This document shows positions 48,147-61,326 of a stretch of DNA of 64,000 nt, in pieces. The translations under genes and the position numbers were made by a program. Under the pieces are notes generated by a model that was not told the DNA's origin, searched no databases, and was given only the letters and a program-made list of their open reading frames with translations. The first letter of the stretch is position 1, and each line of letters opens with the position of its first letter. The stretch covers positions 930,001 to 994,000 of the forward strand of contig NZ_CP097116.1 in NCBI RefSeq assembly GCF_024029335.1, in the 5' to 3' direction. Source of the stretch: Fructilactobacillus myrtifloralis. GTDB lineage: Bacteria > Bacillota > Bacilli > Lactobacillales > Lactobacillaceae.

Positions 48147-48929
48147 ATGATTTTACAGTTTATTTTCTTATTAGCCGCGGGGATTGTAGCGGGCTTAATG
48201 GCCACCATTGCGGGGCTCGCTTCAATCGCATCTTATCCGGCGCTATTATTAGTTGGGATTCCGCCCGTAATTGCGAACGTGACGAATACGGTTTCCCTCA
48301 TTTTTACCGGGGTGGGCGCCATTCCAGCGTCCCTAAAGGAACTGCACGGTCAGTGGCGCCGGGCGCTTGGGTATACCATCCTAGCGGTGATTGGAAGTGT
48401 GAGTGGGAGTGCCCTCCTATTGGTTGCCCCGGCATCGACCTTTGAAAAGGTCGTGCCCTTCTTCATCCTGGTAGCCGGAATTATGTTATTACTTTCCGGT
48501 CGGGGGAAGGAACTTAAGGAAGAAGAACGCTTGCAACGAGAAGCAATGCATCCTACCCGCCATAAAGTGCTTACGTTAGCTAGTTACCTAGGGATTGTCC
48601 TGGTAGGTGGTTATCTAGGTTACTTTGGAGCTGCCGGTGGGGTAGTGTTATTAGCAATTTTAGCGGTGATTACCCGGGAAAGCTTTGCCAAGTACAATGC
48701 CGTCAAAAACGTGATGACGTTTGCTTGTAACATTTGTTCGTCAGCGTACTTTATCATGACCACGACGGTGGCTTGGCATGCCGTTTTACCGTTGGGAATT
48801 GGCTTGCTAATCGGAGGTTACTGCGGACCGTTGATTGTGCGGCGTGTCAACATTAAGGTTCTCCGGTTCCTAATTGCGATTGCAGCATTCTTACTCGCTG
48901 CGGACCTATTTGTCAAGGCTTATTTTTAA
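48147..48929 (+). CDS. TauE/SafE-family membrane transporter
   Basis: Predicted permease of the sulfite/organosulfonate exporter family, 260 residues, about eight membrane segments in two halves. Conserved GLMATIAGLASIASYPALLLVG in the first half and YLGYFGAAGGVVLLAI in the second. A perfect TATAAT lies at 48093-48098. GAGGGG precedes the ATG. Substrate unknown. Confidence 0.85.
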   Translation: MILQFIFLLAAGIVAGLMATIAGLASIASYPALLLVGIPPVIANVTNTVSLIFTGVGAIPASLKELHGQWRRALGYTILAVIGSVSGSALLLVAPASTFEKVVPFFILVAGIMLLLSGRGKELKEEERLQREAMHPTRHKVLTLASYLGIVLVGGYLGYFGAAGGVVLLAILAVITRESFAKYNAVKNVMTFACNICSSAYFIMTTTVAWHAVLPLGIGLLIGGYCGPLIVRRVNIKVLRFLIAIAAFLLAADLFVKAYF

Positions 48930-48977
48930 ATAAAATCAATGTTAGAATGTGAATAATCTGAATGAGGAGGTTCCCCG

Positions 48978-49127
48978 ATGAAGTTATTTTACTGGCTGCT
49001 TTCGATTTACTGGATTATCACGTTGATTTTATTTATGGCATTGCCCGATGGGATGATGATTTCAATGTACATGATGATCTTTGGGATGTTAGCCCACAGC
49101 ATTGCCTGTGCGTTAGAGCATCGTTAG
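48978..49127 (+). CDS. 49-residue hypothetical membrane protein
   Basis: Short open frame with a strong GAGGAGG (48964-48970) 7 nt before ATG 48978, so translation is likely. The product has two hydrophobic stretches (about 4-22, rich in W, Y, I and L, and 26-46, methionine-rich with MMISMYMMIFGM) separated by ALPDG, and ends ALEHR. Both halves look like membrane segments in a hairpin. Followed by a terminator. No family recognised. Confidence 0.65.
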   Translation: MKLFYWLLSIYWIITLILFMALPDGMMISMYMMIFGMLAHSIACALEHR

Positions 49128-49140
49128 GGTGTAGCCCACA

Positions 49141-49175
49141 AAAAAGAACCTTTCCGTTAGAAAGGTTCTTTTTTT
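49141..49175. terminator. Bidirectional terminator
   Basis: AAAAAGAACCTTTC pairs with GAAAGGTTCTTTTT; serves the small membrane protein gene and the convergent MFS gene. Confidence 0.9.
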
Positions 49176-49186
49176 ATTGGTTAAGG

Positions 49187-50374
49187 TCATTGCGTGGACC
49201 GTTGTTGTTTCATTTCGTAACTAACTACCCAAGTAATCAGCGCCGAACAGAACATGATGATCGCAACGATCAGGTAGGGCAGACTCGGATTTTGATCCAT
49301 GAGGGTTCCCGCAAAGATGGGGCCGGCGATGTTTCCAATGCTGGTTAGAGACATGTTCACCCCGTTGATCAGCCCCTGATTGTTCTTTCCAAAGCGCGTC
49401 AACAATGTGGTAATCGCAGGTCGGAGAACGTCAAAGGCACAGAAGATTAGCAGGGTGGCGACAATCACTTCCACCGCCGTGTGGGCAACGAGGATCCAGA
49501 GAATCCCGGCCATGCTGACTAAAAAACAGATGCGCGTTAGGCCAATCTCTCCGACCCAGTTAACCAGGCGGTCAAAGAGGACTACCTGTAAAAAGAGGGA
49601 GAAAATTCCATTGAGAATTAACACGAGGGCGATTTGATTGAGTGAGAAGTGGAAGACCTGGTTGACGTAGAGGGTATAGATGCTTTCAAACCCGGCTAAC
49701 CCAAAGGAGGCCACTAGAATCATGAAAAAGAGGGTAATGATCGACTTATTTAAAAGTTGTTTGAAGCTACCGGTACGGAGGGGCACGCCATCAACCAGCT
49801 TGCCGTGGCTGCGTTCTTTGAGGTGGCTGGGCATTCCAAAGATAAAGACTAGGGCTGCCAAGATTCCAGAGACTCCGGCAAACCAGAAGGGCGTCTTATA
49901 ACTTAAATTGGCAAGGATGCCCCCGATCCCGGGTCCAATGATGAGCCCTCCGCTAAAGGCGGCGGAGATCCAGCCAATTACCCGCGCCCGTTCCCGTTCG
50001 CTGGACAAATCAGCCGCAAGGGCCATGGAGGTCGTTCCCACCATTGCTGCGGCCACCCCACCGATTAGCCGGGAAAGGTCAAACCACAACAGTGAGTTGG
50101 CGAGAGCAAAGATAAACTGGGAAAAGGCAAAGAGAAACAGACCGACCGTTAAAATTGGCGCCCGGCCAACTCGGTCGGAGAGGCGCCCGACGAGTGGTGA
50201 AAAGAGAAATTGGGTAAACGCAAATAGGGACGTCATCATGCCCATTTCTCCCGCCGTTAAATGATATTCATTTTTGATGAAGGGTTCGACCGGAATAACT
50301 AAACTCCACCCTAAACAAATAATAAAATTGGCCGCGATAATTATGAAAATCGCGCGTCTGGTTTCCTTACTCAT
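49187..50374 (-). CDS. MFS drug-efflux-like transporter
   Basis: Twelve-segment major facilitator, 395 residues, probably a proton-driven exporter. Motif A in the first cytoplasmic loop (PLVGRLSDRVGRAPIL) and the antiporter motif region GLIIGPGIGGILANLSY in segment 5 point to the DHA1 drug-export group. ATG at 50374 follows GAGGAATCAGC. It runs opposite to its neighbours, suggesting later insertion or independent regulation (inference). Substrate unknown. Confidence 0.86.
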   Translation of the reverse strand: MSKETRRAIFIIIAANFIICLGWSLVIPVEPFIKNEYHLTAGEMGMMTSLFAFTQFLFSPLVGRLSDRVGRAPILTVGLFLFAFSQFIFALANSLLWFDLSRLIGGVAAAMVGTTSMALAADLSSERERARVIGWISAAFSGGLIIGPGIGGILANLSYKTPFWFAGVSGILAALVFIFGMPSHLKERSHGKLVDGVPLRTGSFKQLLNKSIITLFFMILVASFGLAGFESIYTLYVNQVFHFSLNQIALVLILNGIFSLFLQVVLFDRLVNWVGEIGLTRICFLVSMAGILWILVAHTAVEVIVATLLIFCAFDVLRPAITTLLTRFGKNNQGLINGVNMSLTSIGNIAGPIFAGTLMDQNPSLPYLIVAIIMFCSALITWVVSYEMKQQRSTQ

Positions 50375-50536
50375 GCTGATTCCTCACTTAGTAAATTGGT
50401 TGTTAAAAGTTTATTATACGGCAATTTATGTTAGAAGAGAACTAAAGCGTAGCAAAACAAAATGGTTCCGAATAATCCGAAAATTGTGTACAATTAAGAC
50501 AATTTATAACGCTAGAATCTTAAAGGAGTGGAAACG

Positions 50537-53071
50537 ATGGCAGGAATTGAACGGTTTTATCCCCTGTTTCAACCGGAACACTATGATTTATTCATTGATG
50601 TTAACCGGGAACAGAAAACAATTACGGGAACCACGAAGATTCGTGGGAATGCTAGTCAAGCCAAGATTGCGGTTAACCAAAAGGATTTACAGGTTAGTCA
50701 GGTTCGGGCCAACGGCAATCCGGTTCCCTTTACAACTGATGATGAGGCAGAAGCAATCCGCATTGAGTTACCGGCTGCAGGAGCAGTTGAACTCGAACTG
50801 GACTACCAAGCCCCGTTGACTGATACCATGATGGGTATTTACCCTTCTTACTATGAAGTAGCGGGAGAAAAGAAGCAGGTGGTTGGAACCCAGTTTGAAA
50901 CCACGTTTGCCCGGCAGGCCTTTCCTAGTATCGACGAGCCAGAAGCTAAAGCGACGTTTAGTTTGGCACTGAAATTTGACGAACACCCGGGAGAAACGGT
51001 GTTGGCCAACATGCCAGAGGAACGGGTTGAAAATGGGGTGCACTACTTTGCCCAGACCCTGAAAATGTCGACCTACTTAGTGGCATTTGCCTTTGGAGAT
51101 CTCCAGAGTAAGATGACGACCACTAAGAGTGGAGTCGAAGTCGGCGTTTTTGCTACCAAGGCTCACCAACCGAAGGAACTCGACTTTGCCCTAGACATTG
51201 CGAAGCGCGCCATCGAGTTTTATGAAGACTTCTACCAAACTCCTTATCCGTTGCCACATTCTTGGCAGCTTGCACTTCCTGACTTTTCGGCTGGGGCAAT
51301 GGAAAACTGGGGGTTAATTACCTACCGAGAAGCACTGTTATTACTGGATCCTGACAATACCCCGTTAGAAACGAAGGAAGTCGTGGCGACGGTTATTACC
51401 CACGAACTGGCTCACCAATGGTTTGGGGACCTAGTGACCATGAAATGGTGGGATGATTTGTGGTTAAACGAAAGTTTTGCCAACATGATGGAATACGTGG
51501 CCGTTGATGCCCTTCAGCCCGATTGGCACGTGTGGGAAATGTTTCAGACGTCCGAAGTTCCCATGGCCCTATCACGGGACGCTACGGATGGAGTTCAGTC
51601 AGTGCACGTAGCCGTAAATAATCCAGCGGAGATTGACGCGCTCTTTGACGGGGCAATTGTCTACGCCAAGGGAGCTCGGATGTTAGTAATGGTACGGGCC
51701 TTGTTAGGGGACGATGCCTTACGGAAGGGGCTGCGCCAGTACTTTGTTGCGCACCAGTATGGAAACGCCGAGGGGAAGGATTTGTGGCAAGCTCTCGGGG
51801 ATGCTTCTGGTTTAGAGATTGGGAAGATCATGAATTCATGGTTGGAACAACCCGGTTACCCAGTGGTTTCTGCGACCGTGACGGATGATGGCCAGTTAAC
51901 CTTACGGCAACAACAATTCTTTATCGGAGGCGGAACGGACAAGGGCCGGCAATGGCAGATTCCGTTAGATAGTAACTACGCGGCAGCGCCTCAAATTATG
52001 GATAAACCAGAGCTAAAACTTGGTGATTACAAGTCCTTGCGAAAGCAAGCAGGAATCCCGTTCCGAGTAAACGTTGGTAACAACTCCCACGTAGTTGTGC
52101 AATATGATCCAGAGTTATTGGCCGACATTCTAGAGGACGTTGAAACGTTAACGCCGATTGATCAACGGCAAATTTTACAGGACCTGCGCCTGTTAGCTAG
52201 TGCCCAACGGATTGATTACGCACGGTTAATTCCGTTGCTTCAACAGTTTGCAGAGAGTGAATCGGCGATTGTGAATGCCGAACTCTATGCCGTTGCAAAC
52301 TCACTGAAGATGTTTGTAACGCCTGGTTCTCCTGCTGAACAAGAGCTACGCGAGTTCTTTGGCAAGTTAGTGCAAGCTAACGTGAACCGGTTAGGGTTAC
52401 TACCACGAACTGGCGAGTCGAATGATGATCAAAAGGTCCGGCCGATTGTATTTAATGCGGCTCTGTACGCGCAATTACCGGATATCATTGAACAAGCCCA
52501 CACCATTTTCACTGACCACCACGCGGGCTTGGTTTCTCTGCCAGCGGACGTTCGGGCTTTGATTTTAAAGAATGAAGTGCAAAATTATGGTAGTGCGGAC
52601 CTCTTTGACCAGTTGTTGACGGATTACACCACAACGAATGACGTTAACTACCGAGAAGATTTAGCAGCTGCAGTTCCTAATGTAGCTGATCCGCAGTTAG
52701 CCGAACGGCTCGTTTCGCAATTTAAGAATGCGGATGTCATTAAACCCCAAGATTTACGGGCATGGTACCGTGGCTTACTTGCTAATGAGTTAAACCAACA
52801 GGTAGCGTGGGATTGGATTCGGAATAATTGGGATTGGCTCGAAGCAACTGTCGGTGGAGATATGGAATTTGCGACTTTCATTACGGTGACAGCCCGGATT
52901 TTCCACACCCCAGAGCGACTAGCAGAATTTAAAGCGTTCTTTGAACCAAAATTGGAAACACCGGGATTAGAACGAGAAATTAAGATGGATACGCGGACAA
53001 TCTCCGGGAAGGTTGATTTGATTGCCGGGGAACAAGCTGCGGTCTTAAAAGAACTTACGCGCAATGTTTAA
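50537..53071 (+). CDS. pepN: Aminopeptidase N
   Basis: Zinc aminopeptidase of family M1 for peptide nitrogen, 844 residues, cytosolic. GAMEN at residues 253-257, zinc site HELAH from residue 289 followed by the third ligand in WLNESFAN; C-terminal ERAP-like helical domain. ATG at 50537 is used; AAAGGAG lies upstream, and a GTG three codons earlier is too close. Confidence 0.97.
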   Translation: MAGIERFYPLFQPEHYDLFIDVNREQKTITGTTKIRGNASQAKIAVNQKDLQVSQVRANGNPVPFTTDDEAEAIRIELPAAGAVELELDYQAPLTDTMMGIYPSYYEVAGEKKQVVGTQFETTFARQAFPSIDEPEAKATFSLALKFDEHPGETVLANMPEERVENGVHYFAQTLKMSTYLVAFAFGDLQSKMTTTKSGVEVGVFATKAHQPKELDFALDIAKRAIEFYEDFYQTPYPLPHSWQLALPDFSAGAMENWGLITYREALLLLDPDNTPLETKEVVATVITHELAHQWFGDLVTMKWWDDLWLNESFANMMEYVAVDALQPDWHVWEMFQTSEVPMALSRDATDGVQSVHVAVNNPAEIDALFDGAIVYAKGARMLVMVRALLGDDALRKGLRQYFVAHQYGNAEGKDLWQALGDASGLEIGKIMNSWLEQPGYPVVSATVTDDGQLTLRQQQFFIGGGTDKGRQWQIPLDSNYAAAPQIMDKPELKLGDYKSLRKQAGIPFRVNVGNNSHVVVQYDPELLADILEDVETLTPIDQRQILQDLRLLASAQRIDYARLIPLLQQFAESESAIVNAELYAVANSLKMFVTPGSPAEQELREFFGKLVQANVNRLGLLPRTGESNDDQKVRPIVFNAALYAQLPDIIEQAHTIFTDHHAGLVSLPADVRALILKNEVQNYGSADLFDQLLTDYTTTNDVNYREDLAAAVPNVADPQLAERLVSQFKNADVIKPQDLRAWYRGLLANELNQQVAWDWIRNNWDWLEATVGGDMEFATFITVTARIFHTPERLAEFKAFFEPKLETPGLEREIKMDTRTISGKVDLIAGEQAAVLKELTRNV

Positions 53072-53087
53072 TGTAATTTAATTAAGG

Positions 53088-53118
53088 AAAGGACCTGCTT
53101 TGCAAGCGGGTCCTTTTT
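53088..53118 (+). terminator. pepN terminator
   Basis: AAAGGACCTGCTT pairs with AAGCGGGTCCTTT (one G-U), followed by T residues. Confidence 0.88.
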
Positions 53119-53165
53119 GTTTAGAATCTAGTTAAATAATTTTTTGACTTTTTTTGACTAAAGGG

Positions 53166-53194
53166 TTGACATTTAGAAGTGGGGACGATATAGT
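53166..53194 (+). promoter_or_regulatory. rRNA operon promoter P1
   Basis: TTGACA (53166-53171), 17-bp spacer, TATAGT (53189-53194). Confidence 0.8.
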
Positions 53195-53260
53195 AGTAAT
53201 CGTTCGTTAAGAACTGTCGGCTGATTTTTCGAAACTTCCTTGAGAATCTTTGAAAAGTGC

Positions 53261-53289
53261 TTGACAATGTTTAACAAACGCGATATGAT
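53261..53289 (+). promoter_or_regulatory. rRNA operon promoter P2
   Basis: TTGACA (53261-53266), 17-bp spacer, TATGAT (53284-53289), 95 bp downstream of P1. Confidence 0.85.
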
Positions 53290-53320
53290 TATTTATGCGC
53301 TGAAGAGCAGTGTAGAGTAG

Positions 53321-53333
53321 TTCTTTGAAAACT
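53321..53333 (+). promoter_or_regulatory. boxA antitermination element, 16S leader
   Basis: TTCTTTGAAAACT, the Firmicutes rrn boxA core bound by NusB-S10; repeated before 23S at 55322. Confidence 0.7.
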
Positions 53334-53452
53334 GAACAAGATTTTGATTACAAAAGTGTAAGGAATTTTTAAACGGAAGTTTAAAAATTAAACAATTGCG
53401 AAGTCAATTCGCTTTAAGAAACAAATCAAGTAGAGCTAGTAAAGTTCTCATT

Positions 53453-55035
<1,583 letters not shown>

Positions 55036-55112
55036 ATAATACGGAACCTTACACCGATCAAAGTCTTGTTTAGTTTTGAGAGGATTACTCTCACATAATA
55101 TCCGCGCTTTTT

Positions 55113-55187
<75 letters not shown>

Positions 55188-55222
55188 TCGCCGACGGGTT
55201 CGGCATTACAATTTAACCTTTT

Positions 55223-55295
55223 GGGGAATTAGCTCAGCTGGGAGAGCACCTGCTTTGCAAGCAGGAGGTCAGCGGTTCGATCCCGCTATTCTCCA
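55223..55295 (+). tRNA. tRNA-Ala (anticodon TGC)
   Basis: 73 nt: acceptor GGGGAAT/ATTCTCC with the G3-U70 identity pair, anticodon loop TTTGCAA. CCA not encoded. Confidence 0.97.
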
Positions 55296-55321
55296 TTGGT
55301 ACTAACTTTAGTACCGCTTGG

Positions 55322-55334
55322 TTCTTTGAAAACT
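55322..55334 (+). promoter_or_regulatory. boxA antitermination element, 23S leader
   Basis: TTCTTTGAAAACT, identical to the copy before 16S. Confidence 0.7.
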
Positions 55335-55461
55335 AGATAATATTATTTTCTGTAAGAATTATATTGTTAATATAATTTCAACCGAGAACAACCATTGTGT
55401 AATTTGAGTTTTTTAATAGTTTGATCGCTAAACTCAATGATTTATAATCCGCAGGATTATA

Positions 55462-58379
<2,918 letters not shown>

Positions 58380-58446
58380 AAGAGCAATGGTGACTCAGCA
58401 GAAAATAATATTAGCTAGTTTTGAGGGAACGAAGTTCACTCAGTAG

Positions 58447-58563
58447 TGTGGTGGCGATAGCCTAAAGGATACACCTGTTCCCATGCCGAACACAGTAGTT
58501 AAGCTTTAGCACGCCAAAAGTAGTTGGGGGATCGCCCCCTGCGAGGATAGGACGTTGCCACGC
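58447..58563 (+). rRNA. rrf: 5S ribosomal RNA
   Basis: About 117 nt. The ends TGTGGTGGC and GTTGCCACGC pair; CCCATGCCGAACACAG is the conserved loop segment. Confidence 0.95.
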
Positions 58564-58569
58564 GAACTT

Positions 58570-58607
58570 AAAGGCGCTTTCGAAGCAATTCGAAGGCGTC
58601 TTTTTTT
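58570..58607 (+). terminator. rRNA operon terminator
   Basis: AAAGGCGCTTTCGAA pairs over 15 positions with TTCGAAGGCGTCTTT (two G-U), then seven T residues. Confidence 0.9.
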
Positions 58608-58676
58608 GTGTTTTTGTGAAAGCTAACTAATTATTGTATAATCAAGGCAATTGTTCAGAATAAAGGAGCCAGGATA

Positions 58677-59966
58677 ATGAAACAGAAACATTTTTTTCGG
58701 ATTACATTAGGATGGCAGATTATGCTGGGATTATTGCTGGGGATTATCCTAGGAGTAGTCTTTTATAAGAATCAAACGGCCATCACAGCCATGCAAAGCA
58801 TTGGAACCATGTTCATTGGGTTGATTCAAATGATCGTATTGCCAATCGTCGTTTCGTGTTTAACGGTTGGAATTGCCAGTATGGGTGATATTCGGAAGGT
58901 TGGTCGGATCGGGGGCAAGACGTTAATTTACTTCGAGCTGATGACGACCGTGGCGATTATCATGGGATTGGTAGTTGCTAACGTCGCTCATCCCGGATCG
59001 TTCATTGACGTCCATGCAATGCATTCCTCGGTTGATATTAGTAAGTACGTCTCTACCGCCCAACACTCTAAAAATGAGGGCTTGTGGTCGATGCTAATTG
59101 GGCTGATTCCCACGAATATTTTTGCATCCCTTGCCAAGGGGGACATGATGCCGGTCATTGTCTTTTCGGTCTTCTTTGGATTAGGAACAGCAGCAATTGG
59201 AGAACGCGGCCAAATTATCATTGATTTTATGACGGCAGTGTCGCAGGTTATGTTTAAAATTACAAACTGGGTAATGCACCTGGCTCCAATTGGGGTCTGT
59301 GCGCTGATCGGAGTTACCCTCGCGGAATTAGGGATTGGGGCCTTATTACCGCTAGGTTACTTCGTACTGTTGGTTTACCTAACCATGATTTTCTTTGTCC
59401 TGGTCATCATGGGAATTGTGGCACGGCTCTGTCACTTTAAACTGTACGAGTTGTTAGTGGTCATTAAAAATGAAATCGTCCTGGCCTTTTCGACCGCTAG
59501 TTCAGAAGCAGTAATGCCGAAGATGATTGAAAAAATGGATCGCTTTGGGGTGAGTCCCTCGATTGTTTCATTTGTAATTCCGACTGGATATACATTTAAC
59601 CTGGATGGCTCGGCCATTTATCAATCAATTGCTGCCCTGTTTCTCGCCCAGGCTTATAACATCCATCTCTCGCTCGGGCAGCAAATTACGTTGATGCTCG
59701 TGTTGATGATTACTTCGAAGGGAATGGCAGGAGTCCCAGGGGCTTCATTTGTGGTTCTCCTAGCTACGGTTTCAACGATCGGGGTTCCGATGTCTGGCTT
59801 AACCTTTATTGCAGGGATTGACCGGTTTATCGACATGGGTCGGACCGCCGTGAACGTGGTTGGAAATTCGTTAGCAACCGTCGTGATTGGGAGTTCGGAA
59901 CATGAATTTGACGCCCACAAGGCGGCTACCTATTACCAACAGGTTAAGCAAAAAGCAACGTCCTAA
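58677..59966 (+). CDS. Dicarboxylate/amino acid:cation symporter (DAACS family)
   Basis: Membrane importer for glutamate, aspartate or C4-dicarboxylates with protons or sodium, 429 residues. Eight membrane segments and two re-entrant hairpins; hairpin 1 has AFSTASSEAVMPKMIEKM near residue 270, followed by PTGYTFNLDGSAIY near 300; ITSKGMAGVPGASFVVL near 345 is hairpin 2. ATG at 58677 follows AAAGGAGCCAGGATA. Its position before carAB could supply aspartate or glutamate for pyrimidine synthesis, but that is inference. Not a CitP-type citrate carrier. Confidence 0.88.
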   Translation: MKQKHFFRITLGWQIMLGLLLGIILGVVFYKNQTAITAMQSIGTMFIGLIQMIVLPIVVSCLTVGIASMGDIRKVGRIGGKTLIYFELMTTVAIIMGLVVANVAHPGSFIDVHAMHSSVDISKYVSTAQHSKNEGLWSMLIGLIPTNIFASLAKGDMMPVIVFSVFFGLGTAAIGERGQIIIDFMTAVSQVMFKITNWVMHLAPIGVCALIGVTLAELGIGALLPLGYFVLLVYLTMIFFVLVIMGIVARLCHFKLYELLVVIKNEIVLAFSTASSEAVMPKMIEKMDRFGVSPSIVSFVIPTGYTFNLDGSAIYQSIAALFLAQAYNIHLSLGQQITLMLVLMITSKGMAGVPGASFVVLLATVSTIGVPMSGLTFIAGIDRFIDMGRTAVNVVGNSLATVVIGSSEHEFDAHKAATYYQQVKQKATS

Positions 59967-59978
59967 CCTAAAGAAAGA

Positions 59979-60006
59979 TTGACATTTTTAGCTTTGATGA
60001 TATGCT
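59979..60006 (+). promoter_or_regulatory. carAB promoter
   Basis: TTGACA (59979-59984), 16-bp spacer, TATGCT (60001-60006). Confidence 0.7.
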
Positions 60007-60046
60007 AGGATAAATTAAACCTTGTGGTAGTTGGCAATGTAACCAG

Positions 60047-60081
60047 CGCTTGTAAGTTAGTTCCGTGAAACTAACCAAGCG
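60047..60081 (+). promoter_or_regulatory. PyrR-type hairpin 1 in the carA leader
   Basis: Outer stem CGCTTG/CAAGCG, a 5'-side bulge TAA, inner stem GTTAGTT/AACTAAC and hexaloop CCGTGA, which fits the PyrR loop CNGNGA. Confidence 0.5.
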
Positions 60082-60110
60082 TCGGAGCCCAACGTCCACA
60101 CTAATCTAAT

Positions 60111-60141
60111 CAATTAATCGTTTCCGGTGAGAAACCAATTG
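60111..60141 (+). promoter_or_regulatory. PyrR-type hairpin 2 in the carA leader
   Basis: Outer stem CAATT/AATTG, 5'-side bulge, inner stem GTTTC/GAAAC and hexaloop CGGTGA (fits CNGNGA); UCCGGUGAG matches the core of the PyrR site. Lies 29 nt before the terminator, the usual anti-antiterminator position. Confidence 0.6.
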
Positions 60142-60169
60142 AGGTTCAGGCTTATTATGAATTCAATTT

Positions 60170-60203
60170 AGCTACTCCCGGAGACCGCGGAGTAGCTTTT
60201 TTT
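60170..60203 (+). terminator. Attenuator terminator of carAB
   Basis: AGCTACTCC (60170-60178) pairs with GGAGTAGCT (60189-60197), followed by a T run, between the PyrR-type hairpins and carA. Expected to form when pyrimidines are plentiful. Confidence 0.8.
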
Positions 60204-60231
60204 ATTGGAAAAGGGCAAAGGAGGACTTTTT

Positions 60232-61311
60232 GTGGCAGCACGGTATTTAGTCTTAGAGGACGGCACGATTTACACCGGGACGGCCTTTGGTAGTGAGCGC
60301 GAAAGCATTGGGGAACTGGTTTTTAGCACGGGAATGTCTGGATATCAACAGTCCATTACCGATCAATCTTATAACAATGAGATTTTGATGTTTACCAACC
60401 CGTTAATCGGCAATTACGGGGTTAATCGCGATAACTTAGAGTCACAGGTTCCAACCTGTCAGGGAGTGGTGGTTCGCGAAGTAGCACGGCGCACCACGAA
60501 CTGGCGGATGACGATGTCGCTGGCTGATTATTTGGCCCAACACGACATTCCGGGAATTAGCGAGATTGACACCCGGGCGGTCACCCGGCACATTCGTCAA
60601 TTTGGGGCAATGAAAGCCGCGCTCGTCAACGACGTGCAAGAGACAACCCTGGCGCGGGTGCGAGCTTGGTCGCGTGATCCCCAGGCGATTAATGAAAGTG
60701 CTACTCACAATGCCTACTCTGCTCCCGCAACAGGGCGGCGGATTGCCGTGATTGACTTTGGATTGAAGTATTCGATTCTGAGGGAACTGTCCAAGCGGAA
60801 TTGTGACGTAGTGGTGTTACCACCAACGGCAACGGTTCAGGACGTTGAAGCAGTTTATCCCGATGGGGTCTTGTTAACCAACGGACCTGGTGACCCGACG
60901 GCGGTTCCAGAGCGGACTTTGAACATGATTAGAACCGTAGAGCAAAAGTATCCCTTGCTTGGAATCTGCATGGGACACCAACTCTTCGCACTGGCGAACG
61001 GAGCGACCACGACCAAAATGAAATTTGGGCACCGGGGCTTCAATCATCCAGTTCGAAACTTAGTGACCGGGCGGATTGATTTCACCTCGCAAAACCACGG
61101 CTACATGGTCGAACGGGACTCGTTAGCCGCGACCGATCTAGATGTCCTCCTAGAAGAGATTAACGATCACTGTGTGGAAGGCTTACAACACCAACAATTT
61201 CCGGCATTTTCGGCGCAGTTCCATCCGGATGCTGCCCCAGGTCCTCACGATGCCGACTACTTATTTGATGAATTCATGGATCTAATTGATCAAAATCCCG
61301 TGCAGAAATAG
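60232..61311 (+). CDS. carA: Carbamoyl-phosphate synthase small subunit (glutaminase)
   Basis: Releases ammonia from glutamine for carbamoyl phosphate synthesis, 359 residues. N-terminal domain ARYLVLEDGTIYTGTAFGS; class I amidotransferase with nucleophile Cys246 in LGICMGHQLFALANG and the late FSAQFHPDAAPGPHD His/Glu-type region. The start is GTG at 60232: AAAGGAGG lies 7 nt upstream, and longer readings would use a TTG inside the terminator loop region. Behind a PyrR-type attenuator, so it is the pyrimidine-regulated copy. Confidence 0.96.
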   Translation: MAARYLVLEDGTIYTGTAFGSERESIGELVFSTGMSGYQQSITDQSYNNEILMFTNPLIGNYGVNRDNLESQVPTCQGVVVREVARRTTNWRMTMSLADYLAQHDIPGISEIDTRAVTRHIRQFGAMKAALVNDVQETTLARVRAWSRDPQAINESATHNAYSAPATGRRIAVIDFGLKYSILRELSKRNCDVVVLPPTATVQDVEAVYPDGVLLTNGPGDPTAVPERTLNMIRTVEQKYPLLGICMGHQLFALANGATTTKMKFGHRGFNHPVRNLVTGRIDFTSQNHGYMVERDSLAATDLDVLLEEINDHCVEGLQHQQFPAFSAQFHPDAAPGPHDADYLFDEFMDLIDQNPVQK

Positions 61312-61326
61312 AGAAAGGTGACGAAC

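Noticed and set aside
58677-59966. Citrate carrier for the cit operon
   Set aside because: Its motifs are those of the glutamate/aspartate/dicarboxylate DAACS family, not CitP or CitMHS, and it is 46 kb away.
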